Source: Chryseobacterium sp. (GTDB lineage Bacteria > Bacteroidota > Bacteroidia > Flavobacteriales > Weeksellaceae). From it: DNA of 64,000 nt. The stretch's first letter is position 1. Every line of letters begins with the position of its first letter. The position numbers were made by a program, and so were the translations under genes. The notes under the pieces were generated by a model that worked only from the letters and a program-made list of their open reading frames with translations, made no database searches and was not told where the DNA came from. Of this stretch, positions 17,305 to 26,413 are shown piece after piece. The DNA is taken from assembly GCA_027492795.1 (NCBI GenBank), contig JAPUEB010000035.1, positions 127,221 through 191,220 on the forward strand. The letters run 5' to 3'.

Positions 17305-20300
17305 ATGAAAAAACATCTACTCATCTTACTCGTTTTGCTGATGTCCGTAGGAAATCTATTGGCACAGCGCGACACAGAGCACTGGTTCGCACCCATGAGG
17401 GACCGCGCAAGTTCTACAACTTCGCAGCAAACCTTATTTCTTTCTACAGATTCTGTAACGCCTTTTGATGTGCAGATTTTCAATAATAATGCTGTTATTG
17501 GCACGGTAACGATCAGTAAGGGAAACCCAGGAACATTCGTAGTGCAGCGTGATTTAATAATTGCAAGTACAGATGGAGATTGTATGACTGTTGGCACAAG
17601 AGGACTTTACCTTTTGGGTACAAAACCTTTCTATGCCAGTTTAAGAATTTATTATTCCGCTCATGGTGAGTTTATAGCGTCGAAGGGGAAAGCAGGAATT
17701 GGAAACCAATTTCGTGCTGTTGTTACCCCAAACAATTATGTAACAAGCATTACAAATTTTGTTACCAGTGTAATGGCAACGCAAGACAATACGAATATTG
17801 TTGTAAACGGATACCAACCTAGTGTAACTTTTGCTAATGGTGCTACAGGAGCTGCAATGCCTTCAATAACAATGACTCTAAATAAAGGGCAGTCCTATAT
17901 TATTGAAGGGCCAGGAAGTGTAGGAGGAAATTCAAATTCTTTTAGTGGTGCACTTATTACATCAGACAAGCCGATTTCTGTAATGAACGGAAATATGAAT
18001 GGTAACTATGCAATGGGATCTTTCGGTGGATCAGATATTATCATGGATCAGTCTGTCCCTATTGAACGTTTAGGAAAAACCTTCGTTATCATTAAAGGAA
18101 ACGCCAACATTGGTACCCAAATGGAAGGAGCTTTGGTAACTGCAGTAGAAAATCAAACCGATATTTTCGTAAATGGAAGTGCAACTGCAATTGCCACCAT
18201 TAATGCAGGACAAACCTTCAGGCTTTTAGATTCTAATTTTATTAACCAAGGTGGAACCGGTCATCACAATATGTATATTTCTACAACAAAAAATGTATAT
18301 GTTTATCAATTAATCGGTGGAAAACCAACAGATAATGCTACTGAAGGCTGGAATTATATACCACCATTAAGCTGTTACCTTCCGCGTAAGATTGATGAAA
18401 TTGGGATGATTGAAAAAATGACTCCTACACTGACGCCTTCAGGTTTAGATTTAAAACTAAATATGCTAACCGAAGCTGGTGCAACAGTAACTATTAATGG
18501 AACTCCGCCACCTGCAGGTTCAGGACCGTTTGCTGTAACGGGTACCACAAACTGGGTAACTTATTCTGTACCAAATCCTACAGGAAATTATACAGTTATT
18601 TCTAATAAAGCTTTAACAGCAGGTGTTACGGGCGGTTACTCAACTGCTGGTTACGGAGGATATTTCGCGGGCTTTTCTTCAGTTCCTGCCATCGTAAAAG
18701 AGACAGGAGATTGTATCCCGGGTATCAAACTTTCGGTGGACGATATTTATGAAACCTACCAATGGTTTTTTAACGGTGTGCCAATTTCAGGAGCCAATAC
18801 GCATGAGCATATTCCTACACAACCGGGTACTTATACCATTACCGTAAGTATAAGCGGATGCAACCCTGTAACTACGCCGCCTTATAATGTGTATCCTTGT
18901 CCTAAGCTTACCACACAATCGTTCAACGTTTGTGGTGGCAGAACATTTACAGTAGCATTCAGCCAATCTACCCAACCATTGGATTTAAGCACAATTGCGA
19001 TTACTACACAGCCAGCACATGGTACGGTAACCGTTAATAATTTGAACGGAACTATTACTTACACCCCTACTTTGGGATATTTAGGCCCGGATACGTTTAC
19101 TTACGGATTCCACAGTACTGTTCCTACGTTTTTTGATAGTGAAATTGTAACCGTGAACCTGAATGTAGTTCTTTTGGAAACAGATGATGATAGTTTAACA
19201 GCGTGTCCTTACAATGGTGTGGCAACTTATGACCTTACTACCACTACGCTCACCAATTATCCAAATGCAACAATAAAATATTACCCAACACTGAGCGATG
19301 CACAGAATGGTACCAATCAAATTATGAATTTTACCGCTTTTGTTTCCGCGGCAGGAACCGTTTATGCAAAAGTAACTACTCCGGAAGGTTGTGTAGATTA
19401 CTCAAAAATTGATTTGTTCCATTATCCGCAGCCTGTGGTAAATGATGCAACATTAACTTCATGTTTTATAGAACTACAGCCAACCAAAGGTGAATTTAAC
19501 CTTACTACAGCAAGTGTAGGCGGCGGTGCAGGTGCTATAAAAAATTATTTCCCATCGCTAACAGATGCGGAAAGCAATACGAATGAAATTCAAAATCCTT
19601 TTGCATACATAAGCTCTAGTACGAATGTATATGTAAGAGTATATAACAACAACGGTTGCTATAATATTGCAAAAATTAAACTTGTAGTTACACTTCCAAA
19701 ATTCTCCAGTGTTCTTCAGGATAAAATTATCTGTATTGAAGACCGCACAACTTTGGATGCAGGACCTGGATTTACCTCCTATGCATGGAGTACAGGTGCA
19801 ACTACGCAAACCATCTCCAATGTAGGCGTAGGAGAATATTGGGTAATCCTTACTTCTGACGGATGCCCAACAAAACAGACTGTGAAGGTGAAAAAAGCGC
19901 CAGAAGTTATTATTAACAAAGTGGATATCAGCAATAATACCGTAACAATAACCGCTATAGGCGGAACCGCTCCTTACAAATATTCTGCAGACGGTATCAA
20001 CTGGCAAGACTCTAATGTATTTACAGGTGCTCCAAGAGGACAAAATACTTTCTATGTTAAAGATTCTTACGATTGTGATCCTGTATCTGTAGAAGTTACC
20101 GTGGTGAATCTTCTCAACGTAATTACTCCGAACGATGATGGAATTAACGACTATGTAGATTACTCGGTATTAAGATACAAGCAAAATCTCTCCTTCGGAA
20201 TATACGACCGCTATGGAAACAAGCTCCACACAGGAAACGAGAAAAACGGCTGGAAATGGGACGGAAGAAGTGGAAGCAAAAGAGTACTTACCGGAACCTA

Positions 20301-20388
20301 CTGGTATGAGATTTCTTGGAACGAAAACGACGCCGCAAAAACCCCGGTAAAATACTCCGGATGGATTTTGGTGAAGAACAGGGATTAA
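17305..20388 (+). CDS. Giant T9SS-exported protein: IgGFc-binding-like N-domain and type-B sorting domain (paralog B)
   Basis: The 1027-aa paralog of the flanking genes has a signal peptide (residues 1-20, ending NLLAQ), then the same DTEHWFAPMRDRA opening and IgGFc-binding-like domain to about residue 470. A YQWFFNGVPISGANTHE Ig-like module and a cadherin/Big-like module (AITTQPAHGTVTVNN...ITYTP) near 565-625 follow. Two short CPYNGVATYDLTTTTL-type repeats come next. It lacks the CDDN(F/L)DG module found in A and C, which accounts for its shorter length. The C-terminal 220 aa (TSYAWSTGATTQTI through NVITPNDDGINDYVDY to GWILVKNRD) form the conserved module and T9SS type-B sorting signal. It is followed by a strong terminator. 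Confidence 0.85.
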   Translation: MKKHLLILLVLLMSVGNLLAQRDTEHWFAPMRDRASSTTSQQTLFLSTDSVTPFDVQIFNNNAVIGTVTISKGNPGTFVVQRDLIIASTDGDCMTVGTRGLYLLGTKPFYASLRIYYSAHGEFIASKGKAGIGNQFRAVVTPNNYVTSITNFVTSVMATQDNTNIVVNGYQPSVTFANGATGAAMPSITMTLNKGQSYIIEGPGSVGGNSNSFSGALITSDKPISVMNGNMNGNYAMGSFGGSDIIMDQSVPIERLGKTFVIIKGNANIGTQMEGALVTAVENQTDIFVNGSATAIATINAGQTFRLLDSNFINQGGTGHHNMYISTTKNVYVYQLIGGKPTDNATEGWNYIPPLSCYLPRKIDEIGMIEKMTPTLTPSGLDLKLNMLTEAGATVTINGTPPPAGSGPFAVTGTTNWVTYSVPNPTGNYTVISNKALTAGVTGGYSTAGYGGYFAGFSSVPAIVKETGDCIPGIKLSVDDIYETYQWFFNGVPISGANTHEHIPTQPGTYTITVSISGCNPVTTPPYNVYPCPKLTTQSFNVCGGRTFTVAFSQSTQPLDLSTIAITTQPAHGTVTVNNLNGTITYTPTLGYLGPDTFTYGFHSTVPTFFDSEIVTVNLNVVLLETDDDSLTACPYNGVATYDLTTTTLTNYPNATIKYYPTLSDAQNGTNQIMNFTAFVSAAGTVYAKVTTPEGCVDYSKIDLFHYPQPVVNDATLTSCFIELQPTKGEFNLTTASVGGGAGAIKNYFPSLTDAESNTNEIQNPFAYISSSTNVYVRVYNNNGCYNIAKIKLVVTLPKFSSVLQDKIICIEDRTTLDAGPGFTSYAWSTGATTQTISNVGVGEYWVILTSDGCPTKQTVKVKKAPEVIINKVDISNNTVTITAIGGTAPYKYSADGINWQDSNVFTGAPRGQNTFYVKDSYDCDPVSVEVTVVNLLNVITPNDDGINDYVDYSVLRYKQNLSFGIYDRYGNKLHTGNEKNGWKWDGRSGSKRVLTGTYWYEISWNENDAAKTPVKYSGWILVKNRD

Positions 20389-20410
20389 CAAATAGAGGCC
20401 ACCCTATAAA

Positions 20411-20437
20411 GAGCACGGCATTGCGCCGTGCTTTTTT
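20411..20437 (+). terminator. Terminator after paralog B
   Basis: Stem AGCACGGC (20412-20419) / GCCGTGCT (20425-20432) followed by T6. Confidence 0.85.
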
Positions 20438-20481
20438 ATAATTGCTCTTGAAAATAATACGTTTTGAATATTTTATTTTAG

Positions 20482-20489
20482 TAAATTTG
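20482..20489 (+). promoter_or_regulatory. -7 box upstream of paralog C
   Basis: TAAATTTG with an upstream GTTTTG (20461-20466), 23 nt before the ATG at 20512. Confidence 0.45.
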
Positions 20490-20511
20490 TTAGGATTCTA
20501 ATTGATTCTCA

Positions 20512-23500
20512 ATGAAAAATCTTCTATCCATTATTTTATTTTTCGTATTTTCCGTATTGGTACAGGCCCAGCTGGACAGAAAACACTGGTTTGCACCTAT
20601 GATGGACAGAACGGGAAATGGCAATCAGTTTCAAAAACTATACTTATCTACCAATAGAACCACACCTTTCCCGGTAAATATTTACAATAACAATGTCCTT
20701 ATTGGTACAGTAACCATCAGCAAGGGAAATCCACAAAAATTCAACGTTCTTCGCGATTATATTATCACCACACAACAGTCCGATCTCTTCACTACCACAA
20801 CAAAAGGACTCTATGTGGAGGGAGAATTCCCTTTTTATGCCAATTTAAGATTTTCGGTATATAACCACGCAGAAATCATCACTTCGAAAGGAATACCTTC
20901 CACGGGAACCACATTTTACACTGCGATGGCACCCATAACGGTACCGAACGCCATTCTTAACTTTATGACGAGCGTTTTGGCAACCGAAGACAACACAACC
21001 ATTACAGTTTCCGGATATGCACCCACTGTACAGTTTTCAAACGGAACTACAGGAGCCACCAATCCTACGATGACTTTTACGCTGAATAAAGGACAATCTT
21101 ACATTATTGAAGGAAAAGGAGATGTTGCCAATAATTCAGATGGTTTTATAGGCAGCAAAATTGTGGCAACAAAACCTATCAATGTAACTAATGGGAACTT
21201 CAACGGGCAATATGCAGGCAACCATCCGCTAAGTTCGGATATCCTTATGGATCAATCTGTGCCTACAAACAGGCTTGGAAACACTTTCGCATTGGTAAAG
21301 GGAAACGGAAGTATTGGAAGCAATATGGAGGGCGCAGTTGTAATAGCTACACAGAATAACACCCAAGTTTTTTTGAATAATGAGATTGCTCCTGCTGCCG
21401 TTTTGAACGAAGGCGATTATTATGTAGTTCCGGATACCAAATATATCTTACAAGGGAACGGCCATTATAATCTGTTTATTTCTACCACACAAAATGCGTA
21501 TGTTTACCAGCTTCTATCGGGAATCGATATGGCGGGATATACAGTAGCTACAGGAGGTTTCAATTTTATTCCCGCTCTCAATTGTTACCTGCCGAAGCAA
21601 ATCGACGAGCTGGGATACATCAATGAAAATGAAGTTTTTTCCAATGGAAATCCTGCCGGAATCCTCAATATTCCTACAAAACTAAACCTGATTACCGAAG
21701 CCGGAGCTACAGTAACTGTAAACGGTGCTGTTCCTGCTGCGGCAAACGGTCCCTATCCAATGCTGGGAACCCCGAACTGGGTAACGTATGGAATCCCGAA
21801 TGTTACAGGAAACATCACCGTACTTTCTAATAAAGCCATTACCGCAGGGATTAATGCAGGAAGTGATGCCGTAGGATACGGAGGTTTTTTTGCGGGTTTT
21901 CCTACACAACCTGTAATTATTGCAAGTGGTGGAACATGTATTCCGGGATTAACACTCACGGTGGATCCAATAATTTACGACTCTTACCAATGGTATCTTA
22001 ATGGCATTTTGATTCCTGGAGCAACTGGATCTTCGTTCATACCTACCACACCGGGTTATTATACCGCTTCGGTGACGATGGGAAGTTGTGCGCCGTTGGT
22101 TACCACCCAATACAAGGTGGTAAAATGTATGGTGAACAGTTCGGCAAACTATTCCATTTGCGCAACACAGGTAATTACACCCGCTTTTAGTTCTGTAACA
22201 ATTCCTCAAACTATAATCCCATCTTCAGTAGCGGTTACTGTTCCACCTACTTTGGGTACTGTGAATATTAACCCTATAACAGGTCAAATTACTTATACTG
22301 CTATCACACCAGGAGTAATAGCGGCAGATACATTTACCTATACTTTTTGTGGAAATCATCCAGATTTTCCCGAATGTGAGACTGTTACAGTAACCATTAA
22401 TATTGCCCAAATCCCAGTAAACAATGTAACGCTGAACGCCTGTAACGTTAATGGACAAGGAACCTACAACCTTACTACTGCCCAAGTTACTACACAAACA
22501 GGCCTGAACCTTACATATTATCCCACACTTGCAGATGCACAAACCGAAAATGCCGCTGCGCTTATCTCAAACCCTTCCAGTTACGTATCTACCGCTGGAA
22601 ATATTATTTATGTTGTGGTGAAATCACCTGAAGGATGCAAAAATATAGCCCAAATTACATTGGGATTCTTTCCGCTCGCAACAGTTGCCGACTATACAGG
22701 AACGTTCTGCGATGAAAATTTAGACGGCTCAATCCCTATTACATTAAGCAATATCACTACACTTATTCTTCCTAACTCTGGTTACTTCGCTGTAAGCTAT
22801 TACGCAAACCTTGCAGATGCTACAGCTGGTAACACAAGTATTCTTCCAAACAACTGGTCCTATACCTCCAACACCACCATATACATTCGGGTGGTTTCTC
22901 CTGATGGTTGTGCGCCTGTTATTAAGGCAATCAACTTTATTTTTGGAAACCCACTACAGTTGCTCACAAATTCCTTACAACAGACATTATGTGATGACAA
23001 TTTGGATGGCATTAAGCAAGTAGACCTTACAGCCTACTTATCCTTTTTCACAACAGATCCTCTGGTTACCCATACTTTTCATACAAGCCTTTCTGATGCC
23101 CAAAACGATATAAACGCAGTTACAAATCCCGTAACCATAAACGGAAGTCAGACTTTTTATATCAGATTCGAGAAAACCGGAGCCTGTCCCAATATTGCCA
23201 ACCTAACTATTACCATTAAAACTCCAAAAGATTCAGATACCTTGCAGGATCAAATCATCTGTGAAAACGTCTCAACGGTTCTTGATGCCGGATCTGGTTT
23301 TGATTCTTACCTTTGGAATACAGGCGCAACTACCCAAACAATAATGGTAGGTATAGGAACATATTGGGTGGATTTAACCCATAATGGATGTGTTTACAGG
23401 CATACAGTGAACGTAACTGCAGCAGAAAATCCAGTGATAACCGCCATCGATATCAAAGGTAACACTGTTACCATTACCGTATCCGGAGGCAATCCTCCCT

Positions 23501-23931
23501 ACGAATATTCTTTGGACGGTGTTACGTGGCAAACCTCAAACGTATTTATGGGAGTACCAAGAGGAACACATACTGTTTTTGTAAGAGATTCTAAACGGTG
23601 TAAAGTTATTACAAAGATTTTTGGAATCATTAACCTCATTAACGCCATAACTCCAAATGATGATGGTTTTAATGATACCATTAATTATTCGGAACTGCAT
23701 ACAAAAGAGGATGTCGTCTTCCGTATTTTTGACAGATATGGTGCTGAAGTGTTTCGCGGAACACCATCCAATAATTATACATGGAACGGAAAATTATCGC
23801 CGGGACGCCACGTACCAACCGCAACCTATTGGTACATCCTGCAATGGAGAGAATTTGGATCTCCTACAGTTGTAACCTACACCAGTTGGTTATTGGTAAA
23901 AAACAGGCTGGGAAATATATTCAGAGACTGA
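20512..23931 (+). CDS. Giant T9SS-exported protein: IgGFc-binding-like N-domain, one repeat module, type-B sorting domain (paralog C)
   Basis: The 1139-aa protein has a signal peptide (about residues 1-20, ending VQAQ) and an RKHWFAPMMDRTG opening. The same IgGFc-binding-like domain extends to about residue 480. It then has a YQWYLNGILIPGATGSS Ig-like module and a Big-like module with TLGTVNINPITGQITYT. A single CDENLDG/CDDNLDG module lies near residues 735-905. The conserved DSYLWNTGATTQTI module and CHU_C type-B sorting domain (NAITPNDDGFNDTINY...WLLVKNR) follow. Unlike A and B it continues about seven residues past the usual KNR end. Surface location is predicted; ligand is unknown. Confidence 0.85.
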   Translation: MKNLLSIILFFVFSVLVQAQLDRKHWFAPMMDRTGNGNQFQKLYLSTNRTTPFPVNIYNNNVLIGTVTISKGNPQKFNVLRDYIITTQQSDLFTTTTKGLYVEGEFPFYANLRFSVYNHAEIITSKGIPSTGTTFYTAMAPITVPNAILNFMTSVLATEDNTTITVSGYAPTVQFSNGTTGATNPTMTFTLNKGQSYIIEGKGDVANNSDGFIGSKIVATKPINVTNGNFNGQYAGNHPLSSDILMDQSVPTNRLGNTFALVKGNGSIGSNMEGAVVIATQNNTQVFLNNEIAPAAVLNEGDYYVVPDTKYILQGNGHYNLFISTTQNAYVYQLLSGIDMAGYTVATGGFNFIPALNCYLPKQIDELGYINENEVFSNGNPAGILNIPTKLNLITEAGATVTVNGAVPAAANGPYPMLGTPNWVTYGIPNVTGNITVLSNKAITAGINAGSDAVGYGGFFAGFPTQPVIIASGGTCIPGLTLTVDPIIYDSYQWYLNGILIPGATGSSFIPTTPGYYTASVTMGSCAPLVTTQYKVVKCMVNSSANYSICATQVITPAFSSVTIPQTIIPSSVAVTVPPTLGTVNINPITGQITYTAITPGVIAADTFTYTFCGNHPDFPECETVTVTINIAQIPVNNVTLNACNVNGQGTYNLTTAQVTTQTGLNLTYYPTLADAQTENAAALISNPSSYVSTAGNIIYVVVKSPEGCKNIAQITLGFFPLATVADYTGTFCDENLDGSIPITLSNITTLILPNSGYFAVSYYANLADATAGNTSILPNNWSYTSNTTIYIRVVSPDGCAPVIKAINFIFGNPLQLLTNSLQQTLCDDNLDGIKQVDLTAYLSFFTTDPLVTHTFHTSLSDAQNDINAVTNPVTINGSQTFYIRFEKTGACPNIANLTITIKTPKDSDTLQDQIICENVSTVLDAGSGFDSYLWNTGATTQTIMVGIGTYWVDLTHNGCVYRHTVNVTAAENPVITAIDIKGNTVTITVSGGNPPYEYSLDGVTWQTSNVFMGVPRGTHTVFVRDSKRCKVITKIFGIINLINAITPNDDGFNDTINYSELHTKEDVVFRIFDRYGAEVFRGTPSNNYTWNGKLSPGRHVPTATYWYILQWREFGSPTVVTYTSWLLVKNRLGNIFRD

Positions 23932-23946
23932 AAGTAGCAGCAAAAA

Positions 23947-23977
23947 AAAAGACGCATCCAGATTGGATGCGTCTTTT
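23947..23977. terminator. Bidirectional terminator
   Basis: Perfect stem AAAAGACGCATCCA / TGGATGCGTCTTTT with a GAT loop, between the convergent paralog C and the gene at 23987. Confidence 0.9.
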
Positions 23978-23986
23978 ATGTTTATA

Positions 23987-24556
23987 TTAGAAAAACTTAC
24001 CTCTCTGCCTCATATTCGGATTGTGCATGTGTTTCTGCATCGAAGGCATTTTCAGCTGTTCTTTCATCATTTTTATTTGGTCCGTCATCATTCCTGCGGT
24101 ATCAAGTTTTTTAGCTTCCTCCAACAGTTTTTGCCCTTCCTGTCTTCTTCCCTGCGAAATGGCAGTTGCAGCAAGATTTAATGTTGCCATTGCTCTGTCC
24201 TGCTTCATATTCAAACCATATTCTAAGGCTTTTTTCATGTACGGTTCTACTTTTTTCGGGCTGTCTTGCGCAAAAGTAAGACCCATTAAATAATGGAAGT
24301 ATCCATATTGTGAACGGTGAAGCTGCGTTTTGTAATTGGTAATATTTCCCAAGAATTTTGCGGCTTTCGGCATATTTTGTTTTCTAAACTGCCAAAAGGC
24401 GAGCAAAATATTTTCATTTTTAAAAAAAAGAAAAATAGGAAAGGCAGAAAGAAGGAAAATTACAATTCCCCAACCCAATTCTCGGGTAAAGAACATCATG
24501 TAAATTCCTATTCCTATTAATAGAGCTGCAATTACCAGTTTTATGTATTTGTTCAT
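23987..24556 (-). CDS. Small membrane-anchored TPR-like protein
   Basis: The 189-aa protein has two N-terminal membrane segments (about residues 5-23 and 28-45). A cytoplasmic helical region follows with TPR-like periodicity (LMGLTFAQDSPKKVEPYMKK...ALEYGLNMKQDRAMATLNLA...AISQGRRQEGQKLLEEAKKL). A Met/Lys-rich tail (KMMKEQLKMPSMQKHMHN) ends it. No enzymatic motif is visible; a scaffolding or assembly role is a guess. Its minus-strand -7 box is TATCTTTG at 24577-24584, directly next to a purine-rich repeat tract. Confidence 0.65.
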   Translation of the reverse strand: MNKYIKLVIAALLIGIGIYMMFFTRELGWGIVIFLLSAFPIFLFFKNENILLAFWQFRKQNMPKAAKFLGNITNYKTQLHRSQYGYFHYLMGLTFAQDSPKKVEPYMKKALEYGLNMKQDRAMATLNLAATAISQGRRQEGQKLLEEAKKLDTAGMMTDQIKMMKEQLKMPSMQKHMHNPNMRQRGKFF

Positions 24557-24576
24557 TTTAAATTTTTAAAGCGGTG

Positions 24577-24584
24577 CAAAGATA
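24577..24584 (-). promoter_or_regulatory. -7 box of the TPR-like membrane protein gene
   Basis: Minus-strand TATCTTTG matches TAnnTTTG, 21 nt before the ATG at 24556. The expected -33 region falls inside the purine repeat at 24592-24623. Confidence 0.5.
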
Positions 24585-24591
24585 ATAATTT

Positions 24592-24623
24592 GGGTTGGAA
24601 GCTGGAAGATGGAAGCTGGAAGA
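24592..24623 (+). repeat. Purine-rich GGAAGCT/GGAAGAT minisatellite
   Basis: Tandem 7-mers of the form GGAAGCT, GGAAGAT, GGAAGCT, GGAAG on the plus strand, next to the promoter of the minus-strand gene at 24556. Confidence 0.75.
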
Positions 24624-24708
24624 ATTTAACAGATAAAACTCAATTTTGATTAAACTTTACTGAGGTTATCAGACAACTCATGTCAAAAAAACCTATATAA
24701 GAAAGGAG

Positions 24709-24772
24709 TTTGTCATTCTGTAGGAATCCAAATGCATTGATTTTTTTGTTTAGATTCCTACGGAATGACAAA
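24709..24772. repeat. REP-like palindrome (TGTCATTCTG family)
   Basis: TTTGTCATTCTGTAGGAATC (24709-24728) is inverted as GATTCCTACGGAATGACAAA (24753-24772) with one mismatch and a 24-nt loop. This is the common Bacteroidota TGTCATTC palindrome type, here between folA and the upstream membrane-protein gene. Confidence 0.75.
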
Positions 24773-24811
24773 AAGTATGTTTTTAACCTGCTAAATTGTC
24801 AAGTAAAACAA

Positions 24812-25297
24812 TCAAGCTTTCTCAAACGTTTGAAAACAAAAATCATAATCATTCTTCTCATCCTTTTCATGGCATATTTCAGAAGTTTTTCTCCAAATTT
24901 TCACATCAATTTTCGGGAAAAAAGTATCAGCTTTCAATTCAGCTTTTACAAGAGTAACTTCGAGTTTATCACATAAATCTATCGTTTGCTCATAAATAGT
25001 TCCACCTCCGATGATGAAAATATCCTCGTCAATTTTTTTGGCAAATTTCAAGGCTTCTTTGATGCTTCCTACAATCAAAATCCCTTCTTCAAACCAGTCT
25101 GTTTTGCGGCTAATCACAATATTGGTGCGGTTGGGAAGCGGTTTTCCGATGCTTTCGTAAGTTTTTCTGCCCATAATAATCGGATGTCCGGAAGTAAGGT
25201 CTTTAAAATGTTTCAAATCTTTTGGAAGATGCCAAAGTAACTGATTTTCAAAACCAATTTCGTTTTTCTCGCCCATTGCAACCACTATTGTCGTCAT
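24812..25297 (-). CDS. folA: Dihydrofolate reductase
   Basis: The 161-aa protein has the standard DHFR length and reduces dihydrofolate to tetrahydrofolate with NADPH. Visible motifs are VVAMGEKNEIGFENQLLWHLPKD (substrate/cofactor loop; W and the acidic D in place), IIMGRKTYESIGKPLPNRTN and FIIGGGTIYEQ. The gene faces away from lemA. It supports the folate pool also used by MetF/MetH elsewhere in the window. Confidence 0.95.
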   Translation of the reverse strand: MTTIVVAMGEKNEIGFENQLLWHLPKDLKHFKDLTSGHPIIMGRKTYESIGKPLPNRTNIVISRKTDWFEEGILIVGSIKEALKFAKKIDEDIFIIGGGTIYEQTIDLCDKLEVTLVKAELKADTFFPKIDVKIWRKTSEICHEKDEKNDYDFCFQTFEKA

Positions 25298-25333
25298 TTT
25301 TTGTAAATTTCCACAAAATTAGCACATAATTTG

Positions 25334-25341
25334 TATATTTG
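25334..25341 (+). promoter_or_regulatory. lemA operon -7 box
   Basis: TATATTTG matches TAnnTTTG, 35 nt upstream of the ATG at 25377. Confidence 0.5.
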
Positions 25342-25376
25342 GTTAGCGAATTTTAAAACATTAAATTACATAAACT

Positions 25377-25985
25377 ATGAGAAACAGAGGTTGTATGAGC
25401 GCCGGAACCATCGGTATAGCTCTATTGGTCATCGGAGCAATTTTATTCTTCTGGGGCAAAAACGGCTACAATTCTTTCGTAAGCAAAGAACAAAACGTGA
25501 ACACAAAATGGTCGAACGTGGAAACCGTTTACCAAAAACGTGCGAACCTTATCCCAAATCTTGAAAAAACCGTAAAATCTTACGCAAAATTCGAGCAGGA
25601 AACTTTAACCAAAGTTATCGAAGCACGTTCAAAAGCGACTTCCGTAACTATAGACCCTACGAATATGACGGAAGCAGATATGGCGAAATTTCAAGCTGCA
25701 CAAGGGGAATTGAGCGGTGCATTAAGCAGATTAATGGCTGTTGTAGAGCAATATCCAAACTTAAAAGCCGACCAACAGTATATCAACTTCCAAAGAGAAT
25801 ATACTGCGATTGAAAACAGCATCAGAGCGGAAACCGTGAACTTCAACGAAGCTGCGCAAGATTACAACACCACAATCAAGCAGTTCCCGAACAATATCTT
25901 GGCGAACTTTACTAATTTTAAAGAAAAACCATACTTTAAAGCAGCTGCAGGAGCCGAAAAAGCACCTGAAGTATTCACAAATTAA
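25377..25985 (+). CDS. lemA: LemA family protein
   Basis: The 202-aa protein has one N-terminal membrane segment (residues about 8-27) with a short outside or periplasmic N-terminus. A long antiparallel helical domain follows. The NVNTKWSNVETVYQKRANLIPNL segment is the LemA signature, and the FNEAAQDYNTTIKQFP segment is its usual C-terminal partner. LemA proteins are membrane-anchored helical proteins often encoded with TPM-domain proteins, as here: its stop overlaps the next start (TAATG). The molecular role is not established. Confidence 0.93.
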   Translation: MRNRGCMSAGTIGIALLVIGAILFFWGKNGYNSFVSKEQNVNTKWSNVETVYQKRANLIPNLEKTVKSYAKFEQETLTKVIEARSKATSVTIDPTNMTEADMAKFQAAQGELSGALSRLMAVVEQYPNLKADQQYINFQREYTAIENSIRAETVNFNEAAQDYNTTIKQFPNNILANFTNFKEKPYFKAAAGAEKAPEVFTN

Positions 25986-26413
25986 TGAGTAATTTCCTCA
26001 CCAATAAAGAAATGGCTTCCCTTGTGGAAGCCATTCAAACAGCAGAAAACCAGTCGAGTGGTGAAATCCGCATCCACATCGACAGCAATACCGAAAGCAA
26101 TAATGCCGAAATGGCTTTTGATGTTTTCAAAACGCTTTGCATGGACAAAACTGCTGAACGTAATGCTGTTCTTTTTCATGTAAATTTTGAAAAAAAATAC
26201 CTTACAATTATTGGTGATGAAGGAATTCACAAAAAAGTTCAACAACGTTTTTGGGACAAAATGCACGATTATGTAACTTCAGAATTTGCCAAAGGTAAAT
26301 TTTATGAAGGGTTAAAAAGTGCAGTTCTTGAAACTGGCATCGAACTAAAAAAACATTTCCCAATTAACGGGGATAATCCAAACGAACTACCTAATGAGAT
26401 TAGTTTCTCTTAA
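25985..26413 (+). CDS. TPM domain protein (soluble)
   Basis: The 142-aa protein is nearly all TPM (YgcG-type) domain: MASLVEAIQTAENQSSGEIRIHID at residues about 10-33, FHVNFEKKYLTIIGDEGIHKKV near 64-84 and a YEGLKSAVLETG helix. There is no signal peptide or membrane segment, so it should be cytoplasmic unless exported otherwise. It is translationally coupled with lemA upstream (1-nt overlap) and overlaps the next TPM gene by 20 nt. TPM domains have been linked to photosystem II repair in plants; bacterial roles are unclear. Confidence 0.88.
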   Translation: MSNFLTNKEMASLVEAIQTAENQSSGEIRIHIDSNTESNNAEMAFDVFKTLCMDKTAERNAVLFHVNFEKKYLTIIGDEGIHKKVQQRFWDKMHDYVTSEFAKGKFYEGLKSAVLETGIELKKHFPINGDNPNELPNEISFS

